Positions 36,700-49,499 of a DNA stretch of 64,000 bases are shown in pieces. Origin of the DNA: Lunularia cruciata (Eukaryota; Streptophyta; Marchantiopsida; Lunulariales; Lunulariaceae); NCBI GenBank assembly GCA_948567375.1, contig OX419757.1, positions 54,002,001 through 54,066,000 on the forward strand, read 5' to 3'. Under the pieces are notes generated by a model. The model did no database searches. It worked only from the letters and a program-made list of their open reading frames with translations, and was not told the DNA's origin. Every line of letters starts with the position of its first letter. The first letter of the stretch is position 1. A program made the position numbers and the translations under genes.

Positions 36700-37314
36700 C
36701 AAGGTATGATATCAAATTATTGTTGTAAGATTTTGGTTGATTTTGGAGTTCTCATAATTGCATGTCCATGCAATTAGTAAATGAAGTATGTATTCTTATC
36801 AAGTTGATATTGGGTAGCAAATTAATGATGGTGGATGGTAAAAAGAGTTTTTCAGTCCATAATTTACATCTTGTTGTATTCAAGATTGAAATAGAGTATA
36901 TAGAGTATATGGGGTTTGTAGTGGCTCATTGATATCATGATATTATTTTAGGTCTTTCTTGGCTTGCATCATGAGGTTCAATTTGATTGGGCCTAAAAAT
37001 AAATTCAAGCATAAAATCAAGGTAAGAATGATTGATTGAGTATTGATTACCTCCAAATAAAACACCTAAGAAAAGTCAATCCCAAGATGTGAATTTTGTC
37101 AATATAGTAGTTGTAGAGTACGCTTTGGAGGAAGATATTATTTTTGATATGGATCCAACCTATTGTGTAAGGGACTCTAATGAATATCAAAAGCCAATGG
37201 TTGATCAAATAGTTTAGGAGTTTGTGGATGTATTTTTGGATTATATTTTGAAGGTTTTGATTATATTATATACCTTTTTACAAAGGTATATATTTCAAGA
37301 TAGATCTATTGCCA

Positions 37315-37900
37315 AGTATTACTCCAATGAACAAACTAATAGGTTGGTTCTCACCAAAAGAGTCAGAGGAAACTTTGAACAACACTAATGAAGTTGTTAA
37401 AGAAGGATTTTATACAACATAATACATCTCCTTAAGTAACACCAGTACTCTTTGTATCAAAGAATAATGGAGGGCTTCAATTTTGTATTGATTCAATGTG
37501 CATCCCTTACCTGAAATTGGTGACTTCTTGAATCAATTAAGTGGAGCACAATATTTCTTAAAGTTTGATCTTCAAAGCAACTATTGGCAAATTCCTAATA
37601 ATAAGGAAGATTTGCAAAATATTACCTTTTGCACAAGTTATGAATGTTTTGAGGGGAGAGTTTTACAATTTGGGCTAAAAAATGCTATGGCAATTTTTGT
37701 GGATTAAATGTATTAGGTGTTGGGAGGCTATTGTTGGATTGATGTATGATAGTGTTCTTGGATGATTTTAATTTACTATGAGATAAAGATAGAACATAAA
37801 AACCATTTACAATAAGTCATAAGATGATTATGCTAGTGGAGTTCTACTACAAGAAGTCCAAGTATACCTTTTGGTAAAAAGAAGTTACCTTCTTGGATCA
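37315..37900 (+). pseudogene. G3 reverse transcriptase remnant
   Basis: The frame at 37498-37707 reads HPLPEIGDFLNQLSGAQYFL, KFDLQSNYWQIPNNKEDL and LQFGLKNAMAIF; after a break FLDDF (37755-37769) keeps the two catalytic aspartates. Clear gypsy polymerase blocks in correct order. Confidence 0.85.
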
Positions 37901-38079
37901 TAAGGTCTCAATGGAGGGATTCAAGATGGAAGAGGAAAAAGTCAAGACCATTACCAATTGGTCTACTTTTAAGGATGCCATGGAGTTTGGGCATTTAACG
38001 GATTAGCAAGTCTTTTTATTGACAATTCATCAATTATTTTATAGCCACACCATTGATTGATCTTTTGGAGAAGACATAA

Positions 38080-38420
38080 AGCTTTGAGAAGACCACCAAG
38101 CAAGAAGAAGCATTCAATAAACTAGAAGATATTGTGTCCTCATGACCCATCTTCCAAAAATATTATCCTCAACTACCTTGTGTGTTTGATTTTGATACTT
38201 CTAAATTTGCAATTAAAGCCATGTTGCAATAGGAATTTCAACATAATTGCATCTCAAACCTTATATCTCAATAAGTAGATGTAATAAAAAAGAATTCTTT
38301 CACTCAAGATCAAGAATGATTTGTAATGGTATATGCAAAAAAAGTGTGGCAACATTACCTCTTGGAGAAACAAGTGATAATGAAAATTGATCATAAACTC
38401 TTGTTGCAAAGCTCATAGTT
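38080..38420 (+). pseudogene. G3 RNase H remnant
   Basis: Fragments EEAFNKLEDIVSS, VFDFDTSKFAIKAMLQ (first catalytic Asp region) and VWQHYLLEKQVIMKIDHKLL match successive blocks of gypsy RNase H. Separated by stops. Confidence 0.65.
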
Positions 38421-38847
38421 GAGAGTACATGAAGAGTCAATATCCCCCAAGGGGAGGAACAACTACAATTTTTTGATATCAAACTTGAGTAAAAACCTGA
38501 AATGTTCTATGCTATTTTTGATACCTTGTCATATTGACCTAATTTGAAGGTTCTTCTTGAATCTCCCCCAATAGCAAAAATCACAACCTAATTTGAAGAT
38601 TCTTCTTGAATCTCTCTGATAGCAATAATCATTATGGTTTCAATAGACTCAAACATACATATAGAGTTCAAGACTAGTCTATAACAAGATCTCTTCTTTG
38701 ATCTTTTGCAAAGTCACCTTGTAGCACATGACAAAGAGTATAATACCTTTTCATTCAAGGATGACCTTATATTTTGCAAGAATTGAATCTATGTCCTAAT
38801 TATAGGAGATCTTTGACTTGTGCAACTTCAAGAAGCATATGACTTAC

Positions 38848-39110
38848 CAATTGTTGATCATATGGGAGTGGACAAGACTTTGAGTACACTACAATATCAA
38901 TAGTGCTGGCCAAACATGGTACAAAAATTTCAAGAGTTTGTTTAATCTTGTGAGAGCTGCCAATGCAACAAGAATAACAATCAAAACCAAGTGGACTACT
39001 CTAACCACTCCCACTTCCATATGATTGATAAGAATGTGAGCATAAATCTTATCACATCCTTACCAAAGATGAACCAAGGTCATACAAAAATCATGGTCTT
39101 TTAACTTTGA
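38848..39110 (+). pseudogene. G3 integrase remnant (zinc-binding part)
   Basis: Reads VDHMGVDKTLSTLQYQ, CWPNMVQKFQEFV and SCESCQCNKN, i.e. the H..., C-x2-C end of the HHCC finger. A weaker match to the start of the catalytic core follows (INLITSLPK). The rest of the core is not recognisable. Confidence 0.7.
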
Positions 39111-39434
39111 GACATGGAAGACAAGATGGATCTTCATGTGACTAAGAAGTGCAAGTTTTTATGTAATCAGAGAAATGATTTGAATAATATTAAATGGACG
39201 TATCTAGTTAGGAATTAATGATCATGAAGAATACAAAATTGAACATATCCTTGCATATAGTGACATCTAATGTGACCACCCACAACACACTAAATATAGG
39301 ATGCTTTGGAAGGGTATTCTCTTCATGATGCCAAATAGGAATCTCATTCTCATTTCCAAAATATACAAGTGGCTATCTAAGAGTATGACGAATCCATAGC
39401 AACATAGATATCATCAACTAGTAGTGAAGGAATA

Positions 39435-39679
39435 TGTAATAATATGGAGTTAGTAGAAGAGATAGTAGAAGCTAATGAGTTAGTTGAAGCTAATGAATTA
39501 GTTGAAATGAGCTACATATACCAAAAATGAGGTAGAACTAGCACAACCTAAGAATGCTAAGAATGTTTTATAAGCATATAGAAAACTCTAGGCATTCAAA
39601 GCTTCACTCAATTGAGAATTTCAATGTGATTTTCTATTTTGATCTTCCATTCTCTTATTTCTCTCCTTGGTCTTTTACA
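39435..39679 (+). mobile_element. LTR2 copy c (probable 3' LTR of G3)
   Basis: 245 bp from TGTAATAATATGGAGTTAG to TCCTTGGTCTTTTACA. Shares AAAAATGAGGTAGAACTAGC and the 3' end with copy a but lacks about 200 bp of the middle. Contains an 18-bp tandem duplication (GAAGCTAATGAGTTAGTT type, about 39467-39506). It directly follows the G3 integrase remnant in the same orientation. Confidence 0.7.
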
Positions 39680-39799
39680 CTAATCTTTTGTATCCTACTT
39701 AGGTGCCTTCTAATTGTTGAAGGGAGCTACTAGTGTCTCTCCAAAGCATATTCTATTTCATAATCTTTGGATTGTTGATTCCAAAGACTAAACTACAAA

Positions 39800-42250
39800 G
39801 ATCTCAAAACTAGGAAGATTTTATTCAATTAATGATCTTTGGTGCTAACTTTTGCAAAGAATTCCCTTTTCTTCTAGCCTTTCTAAGGAGAAGATCTATA
39901 CTCTCCTTGTAATCTGCCATCTCTAAGACTAAGGTAACATGAGATTATGTGAACTTCCTTATTTGCATGCTCTCTAAACTTAATGGCTAATCTATCTATC
40001 TTTGGGTACTCATAAGTTTTACTTTACAACATCTACATTTGCAACTTAAGTTCATGTAACTTCATTTTGGTCATCTTTTGTATTATTGCTTCTTCTTGGA
40101 TGGCCACTAGTTGGTCCCAAAGGTCTTCCAAATCCTTGGTTATCTTGATTATTTCATCCTATGAAGGATTGTAAGCTTCTTGCACTTTGGTGGTGATATC
40201 ATCTTAGCTCTCATTGTTGCTTGATCTTTGTATTCTTTTACAACTTTTCATGCAAGGCCTCCAACCAAAGGCTAGTTTCCTTCTTGACCTGATCAAACAT
40301 GGCTTGCAAGGTGGCTTCTTTATTATGTTTAGCCTCCACCTCCTATTTAAATTGGAGGACCTCTACACTTTGGTCCTATAACTTGCCTCAAGCCACTTTT
40401 GTCAAACATTGTAAGCAATAAAAAAAGTAGCAATCTCTTCTTGCAATCTTTTGACCTCATGGTCTTGGCTCTTCTTTGCATTCTCTAGCAAAGTCTTCTC
40501 TTGCTTCAAGTATTCTACATCTTGCACTAGTGTATCTCCTCTCTTGCACTCCACCTTGTACAAGACTTTGTACTTCTCTACTCCTCCCTACTAATGATCT
40601 TTCTTTGCCTTCATTGAAAACTCATTTGCATGAAGTTTCTCTACCAAAAAAGTACAGTCTTTGACTTTGGTCCAATCCTCTTGATACTAAGGAAGAATTA
40701 CCTACAAATACGTCAACAAAGGACAAGCAAAATTGATAGAACAAAGCTTCATCATATAATTGTATCAATCCCACTTCAATTGCCACAACTTCTTCATGTT
40801 GGATACCTGTAGGGACATCAACTACTTGGATATCAATTTATTCCTCTCTATTTACTCCTTCTTTGGTCTCCTTTCTTTTAATTATGAATGCAATCTTGGT
40901 TGCAACATAGTGGTCAGCTCTTTACTCCAAAGATCTTCTTGATCTTTGGCTTGTGATTGCATTCATCCAATGGGACAAATTTTGCATCTATGTATTCATC
41001 CTCTCCTTTGGTCTCAATTTTGGTCCTTTATAAGGTTAGCCTGTTATCTTCTTCTTCTTCTTCTTCTTCTTCTTCTTCTTCTTCTTCTTCTTCTTCTTCT
41101 TCTTCCTTGTCTTTGGCTTTGCGCTCATCTAAAGAGATATCTACCACCTCCAAAAATTTTTTAACCCTCTTGGCAAAACATTTTGATCTTGAAGAAGGAG
41201 TGACCCTCTTCTTATCAAGGACCATGTACTCCTTCACCTCCATGAATTTTCCTAAAATGGAAAACTCTTTGTCCACTTCTTGGTTGGATCCTCTTTATCA
41301 CTCCTTTCCCTTAAGGTTGTGATTCATAGTAGTCTTTGGAGTGAAATTGGCTAGTGAATTTCCTCTCCTCTCCCTTGCTTAGTAAATTGACACCCACATA
41401 GAAGTGAATGTCAAATAGAGCCAAGTAGGTAGCTCTTCCTTCTTCCTCTAATTCTCAAATCATGAATTGGGTGTGCTAATAAAACATAAATGCCTAGTTT
41501 GCCATTGGCTCCTCATACACTTGATCAAAGAATATCATCCTCTTGGGTCATAATAACTTCATGAGTGAGGACATGATTGCTCTTTAGGTTTGGTCTTAGA
41601 AGTTGGCAACCTACCAACCATTACTAGTATTTCTTGGCTCAATGGATGAATCAACTTTTCAGATATTGATCTTGTCATCCATGTCACTAAACTTTGTATC
41701 TAAATTCATGTCCTAAAAAATTCTTATTTCTACCCCAAAGACCATCCTCCAATGTTCCTTACTCCACTCTTTTGGATTGCCACTCTTATGGTGTCTACTT
41801 ATAATCTCATGTACCATCAAGGATGAACTAAAATACAAGTTCCAAAGCAAGAAGATAAGGTGCTTGCTCTAGAGGAGTTCACTTCTAATATGCATTGCAC
41901 TTATCCATTTTGGGCAGTGGAGTATTAATGTTGGAACTCTACTCATAGCTCCTTGAACTATCACCATGTTGGCAATCAATAAAATTGATTAGCACAAAGA
42001 CTATCTACACAAAAAAGTTCAAAATATTTACCTTCTCTTTGGGTTACACTCAAAGATTGATTTATTAAAGATGGACTTGATTGTAGGAAAGTTCTTGTAT
42101 AAAAAATAATTACTTGCTCCTACTCCTTATTTTATATTTAGGGTTCTTTGGAAAATGGTCCTTAGTAGGTGCATAGTCTCTATCTACACATGAGAATGGC
42201 GGCTTCTAATGGTTCTTGGTGGTAGTTCTTTACTTGTGTTAGGGGGGGAG
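39800..42250 (-). pseudogene. Lys/Glu-rich coiled-coil ORF fragments, minus strand
   Basis: On the minus strand a long charged frame can be followed piecewise: 41276-41028 (82 codons, ending in a poly-Glu run) and about 40690-40410, which includes DVEYLKQEKTLLENAKKSQ and HEVKRLQEEIATFF. Further coil-like wording continues toward 40.0 kb. Stops interrupt it. It resembles in character the plus-strand coil at 34.0-35.6 kb. Unknown function; likely a repeat-borne ORF rather than a host gene. Confidence 0.35.
41047..41105 (+). repeat. CTT/AAG trinucleotide microsatellite
   Basis: About 19-20 uninterrupted CTT units, encoding poly-Glu on the minus strand inside the coiled-coil ORF fragment. Expected to vary in length between individuals. 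Confidence 0.95.
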
Positions 42251-42699
42251 ATTGAATAAACAAAATGGTCTTTGGTCCAAAACTCTTTGGGCAAATCATC
42301 TTTGCACTTTTGCTCTTTGTTTGGTTTGTTCTTTGTACTTGATCCTTTCTTTGTATTGTCATTCTTTGTACCCTTACCATGTAAGAAAATGGATCCAATG
42401 AATCATCAAACAAAAAGGGTTTTTCCTCCAAATAGGAAAGGAACAATTCTACTTTTAAAAAGAACAAGAAAGCCAAAAAGTTGCAAAATTTGAAAAATAT
42501 GAATATCACAAAGTGGAGTTAAGCATGAGCAAAGAAGGACTATTTAAGTTTTAACTTCTCATTTGGGTGGTAGTAATGGAAAAAGGAAAGAAGGTCATAT
42601 AGTGGGTGGAGAGTTTGTATGGCCAATAAGTATTAGTGAAGAAGAAGGTGGACTAGAAGATGATTATGTTTGGATAGCTTGTTGATATTCACCAATCTA

Positions 42700-44200
42700 A
42701 CCTAGCATCAAGGAAAGATGGAAGCAACAGTGCTCTACAGGCAAGGCCTAGGGCTGTGGAGATTCTATGATCTATTTGGCTATTGCTTTGGCTTGGATTG
42801 TGCACTCTTCTTGTAAGTTGGCCAATCCTTTTGTATTGATGAATCTGGGAGGTGGTCTCATGGTGTCTTGATGCACTCCTATTGGCTAGGAGGAGTAAAA
42901 ACCATTGTGGGAAGAGGTATAATAGGGTTCAAGTACAAACATTTCTCCTTTGGCCATTTAACAAGATAGCTTGTAAAACTAAGGAGAGTATGGAGCCTAC
43001 AAAATGATACATGCAAGGCCTCTATAACCTAAAGAAAGTCTGAATAGGATCTAGAAAGTATAACCAAGCATATGAGTATATGGTACTTAAAAAGAAAGTA
43101 CTAGAATACAAGGAGAGTATGGAGAAAAAAGCAGAGATTTTGTTTCTACCTTCATTTGTAGGCATCTAGCTCGGCCTTGATGCTATGCTAGACTAATTCC
43201 CATCCATGCATAATCTGAGCACAACTATGTGAGTTGTTGGTGAAGGGGATATATGAGTTTGTGAAGGGTACTAGGAGAGAGGTTTGACCTTATGGTAGTG
43301 GTAGGAATGTAGATTTGAGAGGAAGTGTCATGGTAGGAAGATGAAGTGCATGTGTGATTATAGATGTGGGATCTTCCATAAGGAGATGAGGTACATGTGT
43401 GATTGTAGAGGTGGGATCCTCCATAAGAGAATCAATTAAGGTGAGTTACTTCTTTAAGGAGGATAGAGATGTAGGAAGGGGATGGAAATGACTCTATCTA
43501 GCTGAATTTGAGCTACCATGAGTGTGTGCTAAAAGAGGCAATGATGGAATTGGTTGACTAAGCATACTAAGAGGTATGAGGTGTTAGATGAGGAGCAATG
43601 CCTATGATAATCCCTCTAGTTACCTATGCCAAAGAACAAAAAGTAGATATTGTAAAGTGATCTACCAAAGATCTCTTGAAACCCAATAGATAGAGAATAA
43701 TAGATACCTACAAAACCTACAAAATAAAACCAAAATAGAAGGGGCATGAACTATTGTAAGTATGCCACTGCACAAGAGTACAATGGAAGCCATATGGCCA
43801 GAAAATTCCACACAAAGAGAAATGTAAAACTTGTAAAACAAAACCAAAACAAAGAAAGGAGCATCAACTACTATAAGTATGCTACACACAAGTGTAGGAT
43901 GGAAGCTACATGGTTGATCGTACACACATGGCCAGCAAAAAATACAGAGTAGGTAGAACTTGTAGACACAAAAGAACAAAAGAAGATGTGCACAAGAGAA
44001 GAAAGAGTATATGAGGTATGTTTTTATTTATTTAGTCTAAAGGCCAATAGGCCCAATAATTCACCCTATAAGGAAAGAGGAAAGGGAATACAAGTGCACC
44101 AAAAGGTGCATAAAGAAAGAAAGAGTCCAGACCCAAAAACAAGGGTAAAAAGGCATAAAGAAACCAAAGCTAAAGCCTACATGGCATAAAGAATAAAGCA
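42700..44200 (+). mobile_element. Inverted relative of the 12.4-19 kb repeat
   Basis: Segments here match the reverse complement of 16.4-17.6 kb in the same order: 42840-42960, 43350-43430, 43560-43610 and 43700-43960. 44030-44200 additionally resembles the reverse complement of 19700-19870 and may be a terminal repeat. No recognisable protein domain. Confidence 0.4.
43712..43955 (+). repeat. Tandem repeat, unit about 114-125 bp
   Basis: Units begin at about 43712 and 43826, with AAAACCTACAAAATAAAACC and AAAACTTGTAAAACAAAACC, each followed by AACTAYTRTAAGTATGC and GCCATATGGCCAG or GCTACATGG. A partial third unit starts near 43955. Confidence 0.65.
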
Positions 44201-47200
44201 TAATATATTGATACAAACACTCAATATATGTAATCTAAGTGACAAAAATACTATAACTGCACAATGCAATATAATCCTCCAATGATATGTTTAGCAAAAA
44301 GTGAGGGAGGGACCATCAATGAACCAAGCATACTCATTACTAAGGCTAGTCAATGAAGACTTAGAGCTTGTGATCTCTATAGGATCACAAAGACCCTTTG
44401 TCAAAAATATGAGGTAAGCGTGGTAGGTGAGAAAGTCAAAATGCTTCTCTTTTATAATGAGCCCCATGCCGCCTTGCAAAGAGGACCATCAAATTGATGA
44501 TGAAGGTGGCCAAAAAGCTCCACTACTAGGAGGACAAAGGTGTTGGAGGCAAGTTGTGGGGCATAGTGGTCCTCCTATCCCCATTAGAGTGCAATGGATG
44601 TAGGTTCTATGATGCCATTAAAGATATTATAGCTCCTACTTGGATGTTAGCTTGTGCCAAAAACTTTGGTCTAAGTGAGTTTGCCACCACCCCATCATAC
44701 AACATAAATCATTTCCCATCTTTGAAGGTGACAAAATCTATGTGGACTATGTGGTGTGGTTTGCATGGTAGGACCATCTATTGCTCAACTGGAACTTGTG
44801 AACATGTAGATCATAAGATTTGGGCCATTGTATCTCTAATGACATCATGGATCCTAATAGGATCACCTCGTATAAAATATTGTAGGAGATGTATGCCATC
44901 AACATCCAATGAAGAACTGCATGGGTAATGGTTTGATAAGCCCAAGAGTAATGGATGTGGTAGACCTACCTTAAGACAATGGACCATGGTAAACTCCTTT
45001 GATGTGAAATGAAATTCCTAAAGGAGAGGCATGAAGCCAAGCTCCCATGCACTTCCATTGCTAGAGAGGATCTTGGTTCTATCAAGTAAATGTGCATCAA
45101 TGAGGATTCTAGAAAGCATGGGAGTGTGCATGCACTCATTGAGCTTTGCCTTAAAGCTAGATATTCCTAGAAGCTAGTCATAGATATTGCTCAATAGATA
45201 GTTTGCAAAAAGGGCAGGAGGAGTGCTATACATGCTAGATCTGGCAATAGATCCCGAGCCAATCAAAGAGGTATTTAGAAATTATAGGTCCTTGAATTTC
45301 TTGTCAAAATAGGTGGCAATAAAAGAGGGTGATCCTCATATAAGAACCTATCTACCAACAAGAGGGCCACTAGTGCCCATACTCTTAGGTACGTTGTTGG
45401 TGCAATAGCCTCCTATGATATGATACCACATCCTCCTATGACTATGGTAAGAGCTATATGTAATTAGTGCCAATCATCTAAATATTGTGAGGACATACAT
45501 GGTCCTAGGAGTGTGAAGAAGGTATGCTGTAAGGTACTATCAAAGGACCGTAGATGTGGTAGGAGTACCTTTGTGGGAGGATATGTACATGCCAAATAGG
45601 ATGCTCTCAAGACATAACATCTCAAAAGGAGGAAGAAGGTTACTTATTTGTTCTCTAGTTGAGGGAAGAGGTTAGCATGTGCAATAGCTTGCATCAAAGT
45701 GTTTGAGATAAAGGAGCTACAAAATACCTCCTCTTTGAGACTGGAGCATAGTACTCTCAAGCCTACTATTGGGAATTAGAATCCGGGTGGGAAGTAAGAG
45801 GAGGAGAGAACTATGTGGAGGCTCTAGACCTTGCATTTAGGAGTCTCAACTCATAAACTCAAGGACTCTAGACTAAGTGTGAAAGCATGCATTGTTTGAA
45901 TTACATCCTCCATGGGACCCCAGATGTGTGTAACATTTGATAAGGATGGAAAAAGGCAAGTGGGAAAGGCTAATGTAACCTCACGCAAAGCTATGTAGTG
46001 AGCTATGGCAAATAATAACACACACAAAGACTTGACACCTCCCTTGACATGTGTTAGGTGCCCAATCAACCTACAAGTTTAGGATAAGATAGGATTAGGA
46101 TATTAAGCAAGTGATGCATAGTTTAGATTAGGATTTTCAAGAGATCCACTTTTGTCCTTTGGCTCAAAGCCAAAATAAGTGATTAAGTTTGAGGACCAAA
46201 GATACTCATGTTCACTTTTATTTTATGTGTCTTCTATTTTATGTGTTGTCAATGTATCTAATTAAGAGTAGAGGTGAGGAATTTCACAATAAGGTCTCAA
46301 GTGCTAAGTACCAAGCAAGTACTTGTAGTTGATCAAGGTGTGCATTAAAGGTTTTGAAAGAGAAAATTTGTTCAAGGAGTAGATTGTGAAGCTCACCACA
46401 TGCAATACCGCAAAATTAAAAACCTTAGACATTCAACCAACATGAAGTAAATTCTGCAAGTTTTGCCTTCTATGGAGGGTTGAATTCACTTGTAGTGATG
46501 ATGACTTTGGAATGGAGTGGCACTTGGAGTGAAGCAATTTATTAACTTTAGAAGCAACCTTGGATAAAACTTAGGGTGAAAAAGATTTTTTTTTTGCTAT
46601 AGTGAGCTACCATGGATTACACCACTCTTTTGGGAGTTGTTCCTACTCAAGGGGTTAAATAGGAAATAATAATAATTTTTTCTTGGATTGCCTTAGTGTG
46701 TACCCTCCTCCACAAATGCTAATGGAATGAACTCTCATATGGTTGTATGATGATTGTACAATAATGGTATCTCAATACCATAGAAAGTGTGCACAAAAGG
46801 AATAAGGGAGTGGATCTGATCCCTTGCCAAACAAAGAGCTCAAAACAAAGCTAGACAAGAAATGGTATTAAAGGCATTCAAGAAATCCACTTGGACAACC
46901 ATCCAATTAGGGTGGAGGTCCAAGGAAGCTTTAATACATGCAATAACCGTCTCACAACCACAAGGTGTGGCTATCGCATACCGATGAGGAAAGAGTGAAG
47001 ATGAAAATGAATGACAAAACTATAGACATGGTGCGTGAGACCAACCATAAAGCAACATCCCCAATGGAAATGGTGAACACCTAAAGTCTCCTTGGATAGA
47101 GCTAGAAGACAATATGCACCCAAAAAATAAAGTTTGGCATATTTGGAGAGAAGTAATCATGTAAATGCTCAAAAACTAAACCTAAAGGACCATCTATTAA

Positions 47201-47330
47201 GAAATGTGGAGAGTGGAGTAAAGCTTGGGCAAAGAACACTATAAATTGTGGCTCCTCATTTTGGTAGAAGTCATGGACAAAGGAAGGAAGGTCATATATG
47301 GTTAATCTAGAATCTTTGATAGGGCTCAAA
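44201..47330. other. Repeat-like AT-rich sequence without recognisable domains
   Basis: Several 60-124-codon frames lie on both strands (for example 44554-44928 plus, 45851-46069 minus, 47102-47329 minus). None shows a motif I recognise or splice context. The composition matches the surrounding repeat zone. Confidence 0.35.
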
Positions 47331-47411
47331 TGATCTTCCAGTCATCTCCGGAATCCCTTGAACCTTTTTTTAGTTTCCAGGAAAGAGATTTGGAAATTGT
47401 CATGTTTCCAA

Positions 47412-47447
47412 GAGGCGTGCAATCTGATAGCTCAGATTGCACGCCTC
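47412..47447. repeat. Perfect 16-bp inverted repeat (hairpin)
   Basis: GAGGCGTGCAATCTGA, a 4-base spacer TAGC, then its exact reverse complement. It is GC-richer than the region and lies at the change from the AT-rich repeat zone to the gene island. It could be a foldback/MITE core or a structured RNA stem. The frames at 47330-47566 and 47326-47526 run through it on both strands because it is palindromic. Confidence 0.9.
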
Positions 47448-47599
47448 CTGTCAGAATTAGTCCCGCTCTAGCTTTACCATTGAATTGCCAAAGATGCCAC
47501 ACTCCAAAACAACACCCTTGCACCAATCATATTGCCATGCCTATGAAGTCTCTGATGCAATTTTGATGTAGTCGCACGCGCGACTCCCAACTCTAACTC

Positions 47600-48717
47600 G
47601 CACGATTCCAAAACTTGTATCGCTGTAGTGTGAAGGAGAGAGATTCCACAAGTACTCTAAATTCTCAGGGTTGGAGATCACACCTTGAACAATTTTAATG
47701 GACTCTGGAATTGAAGGTGCGGCAAGAGCAACTTGAGAAGTACAAATCCGAGGTGCAGTGTTTCATATGTCATGAATTCTGGATCAGGTATCAGATTTCT
47801 GAATCAGATTCCTCTCCTTCTCTCTCGCCATAATAGTTTTCCATAGTGATTTACATGGTTTCTGCGTCATTGAGGTATTTCGCACTATTCCCTCGCAAGT
47901 AGTTCGTTGTTCATGACATTCGTTTCTCACTGGAACTTCTCCCTCGATTCTCTCCTTCTTTCCACTATAGTGCATCATTTAAAATGATTGACTCTCATCC
48001 TTTGTGGAGAATTATGATAGACTTTTACTTTCAAAGTGTACAAGGTAGTGAAATTTTCCTCTTTAATATGTTCCAATGTAGTGATCATAAAAAATATCAT
48101 CTAACAGCAGTTTGACAATATAGGAAAAATGTGCTTCAAATATTCAAAGAGGAGTAAAAGATTTACTTCGTACACCAGTTGTCTTCTGCATGTGCGATCT
48201 TTTGCTGATTTAGGGGTTGCTTTAGTTCGGGATTCAATATGTAGTTGCATACTTTAGTTTAAAAACTCTGCTGTATTCTTTTCTTCAATCATTTAGTCTT
48301 CTAAACCAATTCAACCCAACACGTGTAAACAACAACGGATAATGTTGACCAAGCTGTTGATCACTGTAAGTGCATGACAATAAGTGTGTGTTGCATCACA
48401 TTTGACCTTCGTATGATTTTGAATGCGTAGGAAGAATCCATATATATTACTTCATGTCAGCAAGTGCGTATTTAAACCTTGGATTAATCAGTTCAATTCT
48501 TTAATAGGTTTTTCATTTGTCTCTTAAGATGCCTCATTACATACCTCAACATACTAGTTGTATGCTGAAGATTCAGATTATGACTAAGGTTTAAATTGCT
48601 TTTCTAATTCTTTATATGGGTATCCTTCAAGTTGACTGAATCGAAACTTCCTCAAATATAAAAGATACTTAATTACAAAAGACCTAAATTTAAAAGAACT
48701 CTTAAAATTATCTTTTG
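47600..48717. other. No recognisable gene
   Basis: Unique-looking sequence between the hairpin and the small ORF at 48718. No domain, repeat or RNA gene recognised. Confidence 0.4.
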
Positions 48718-48987
48718 ATGCGGTCAGATATGCGATTTGGTTCGAAATCCATAGAAACCAGTTATAGTGAAGCAACTACATACGCAAAGAGTACAAGAGA
48801 TAATGTAGACCAGAAACATAGTTTTCTTCTAACCTTAGATGTGCTTGAAGAGGAAGAAAAATTAGATTTTCAAACAAAGAAACAACTGGGTGGTATCTTC
48901 AGAGATAAATATGGACAACAAGTGACAATGGTAGCACACAAACAGTGCTGGGCTACTTCCCAACATGAAGTGAAGGTCAACATATAA
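48718..48987 (+). CDS. Small hypothetical ORF
   Basis: An ATG-started frame of 89 codons ending in TAA. The peptide is soluble and charged (includes LDVLEEEEKLDFQTKKQLGG) and lies about 1 kb upstream of SF3A2 in the same orientation. I recognise no family. Codon use is unremarkable. It could be an exon of an unannotated gene, an upstream transcript, or chance. Confidence 0.2.
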   Translation: MRSDMRFGSKSIETSYSEATTYAKSTRDNVDQKHSFLLTLDVLEEEEKLDFQTKKQLGGIFRDKYGQQVTMVAHKQCWATSQHEVKVNI

Positions 48988-49499
48988 GGTATGGAAAGTC
49001 GTGGCCCTAAACCCTTATTCCCGTATGTGGTTACTGTTGGTGCATGCTTACCTGCCCTTGGCGTTGAAAATTTGTCACTGTGGTCCAAATCAGACTTCAT
49101 GAGTTTGATCATCTCCTTACAACTTTTGTTTCAGAGAATCCACGTGTTGCGTTTCGATCAACGATCAGCCATTATACATACTATGAGGCAAAAGATCCGT
49201 TCTCTTAGTCGCTATCTCCCAACAAGTTGAAATTTCGATCACCTACAACTTCTTGTGAGAACGGGTTTTGTTTCTTACGGTTTCAATTGACTTTCTTATA
49301 AACAGGGCACTGAAAGGCATGACATCAATCACACCCTCTGTTCGACTTGAGTGCACTTTCGTCAACATCAATATTCTCACGGGAGATTCCACTTAGAATT
49401 TCATGCCGCATTTCACAAATTGATCCAAAGATTAGTGTAACAAAGACCGGGTGAAACGCAAACCGGACATACGGAGTGAAATGTGTCAAACTTGAGTCA

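Larger units (their letters stand above)
36700..39434 (+). mobile_element. G3: degenerate Ty3/gypsy element, plus strand
   Basis: Protease (about 36745-36975, ending HDIILGLSWLAS), reverse transcriptase (about 37315-37900), RNase H (about 38080-38420) and integrase zinc-binding region (about 38848-38975), followed by LTR2 copy c in the same orientation. It is therefore probably a member of the LTR2 family with its 3' LTR retained. Every domain contains stops and frameshifts. The integrase core is largely lost before the LTR. No 5' LTR was identified. Confidence 0.78.

Noticed and set aside
40946-41322. Plus-strand frames across the CTT run (poly-Leu or poly-Ser)
   Set aside because: They are created by the microsatellite; the minus-strand charged frame is the more credible reading.
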